Of a DNA stretch of 5,796 nt, positions 5,665 through 5,796 are shown in pieces. The position numbers and the translations under genes are program-made. Source of the DNA: Flavobacteriales bacterium UBA5871 (lineage in GTDB: Bacteria > Bacteroidota > Bacteroidia > Flavobacteriales_D > Crocinitomicaceae); contig DJFN01000214.1 of assembly GCA_002432085.1 (NCBI GenBank), forward strand, positions 26,589 to 32,384, written 5' to 3'. Below the pieces are notes generated by a model. That model saw nothing but the letters and a program-made list of their open reading frames with translations, had not been told where the DNA came from and did not search any database. Every line of letters starts with the position of its first letter. The stretch's first letter is position 1.

Positions 5665-5796
5665 ATGGGACTCGCAGCCAGATTAACAGATATGCACGCC
5701 TGCCCGATGGTAACACCGGGTGTTCCTCCGGTTCCTCACGTGGGTGGGCCGGTAAGCGGGCCGGGCGTTCCGACGGTACTCATCGGCGGCCTTCCC
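5665..5796 (+). CDS. PAAR-type spike tip protein, 5' part only
   Basis: 44 residues are visible before the window ends. The N-terminus MGLAARLTDMHACP, the Pro/Gly/Val-rich PGVPPVPHVGGPV stretch and GVPTVLIGGLP are the classical opening of a PAAR domain, the zinc-stabilised cone that caps the spike and pierces membranes. His11, Cys13 and His25 are candidates for the zinc site (known PAAR sites use three His and one Cys); the remaining ligand would be past the window end. Start at 5665, 12 bp after the spike stop; an ATG at 5657 opens only a 9-codon frame. Lying directly after the spike gene fits its role; in Afp/PVC a gp25 gene usually stands between them. Whether it is a bare PAAR or carries an extra domain cannot be seen. 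Confidence 0.9.
   Translation, partial: MGLAARLTDMHACPMVTPGVPPVPHVGGPVSGPGVPTVLIGGLP

Noticed and set aside
443..5796. Type VI secretion system or ordinary myophage
   Set aside because: The sheath is a single protein rather than a TssB/TssC pair, the tube proteins are gp19-type rather than Hcp, a DUF5908-type protein and LysM hub are present, and no head or packaging genes are seen.
1..5796. tRNA, rRNA, CRISPR array, insertion sequence or attachment site
   Set aside because: No regularly spaced repeats, no terminal inverted repeats with a transposase, and no cloverleaf-like stretch were found; almost all bases lie within recognised coding frames.

Overview
This window is the structural core of a contractile injection system (CIS) of the extracellular, phage-tail-like type (eCIS; relatives are Afp, PVC, MACs and AlgoCIS). 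All genes are on the + strand and tightly packed. The single 516-aa sheath with its very conserved C-terminal domain, the two gp19-type tube proteins, the tiny DUF5908-type protein, the LysM hub protein, the fused gp27/gp5-like spike and the PAAR tip identify it. There is no TssB/TssC pair and no Hcp, so it is not an ordinary type VI secretion locus. No capsid, portal or terminase gene is visible, so nothing here suggests a whole phage.

The host is most likely a member of the Bacteroidota. The protein sequences have the look of Bacteroidota eCIS proteins. None of the start codons is preceded by a clear AGGAGG-like ribosome binding site; starts sit behind A-rich or featureless leaders, as is usual in that phylum. 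Coding G+C is roughly one half, so this would be one of the more GC-rich members. Genus cannot be told from the window.

Layout: 1-423, the 3' part of an unrecognised gene that runs in from upstream; 443-1993, tail sheath; 1994-2130, a 137-bp AT-rich gap (about 34% G+C) with two short dyad sequences, the only real intergenic space; 2131-2580, main inner-tube protein; 2599-3042, second tube protein (Afp5/Pvc5-like tube initiator); 3048-3209, DUF5908/Afp6-like 53-aa protein; 3209-3865, CIS-tube/LysM hub protein (Afp7-like); 3862-5652, spike protein (Afp8/VgrG-like); 5665-5796, start of a PAAR tip protein cut by the window end.

How they work together, from the known biology of the family: the PAAR cone caps the trimeric spike, the LysM and tube-initiator proteins join the spike to the hexameric inner tube, and the sheath surrounds the tube. 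Contraction of the sheath drives tube and spike through a target membrane. Baseplate, ATPase, cap, tape-measure, fibre and effector genes expected for such a locus are not in this window and should lie on either side. The order sheath-tube-tube, with only one sheath gene and PAAR directly after the spike, differs from the classical Afp/PVC order and looks like the single-sheath systems of Bacteroidota.
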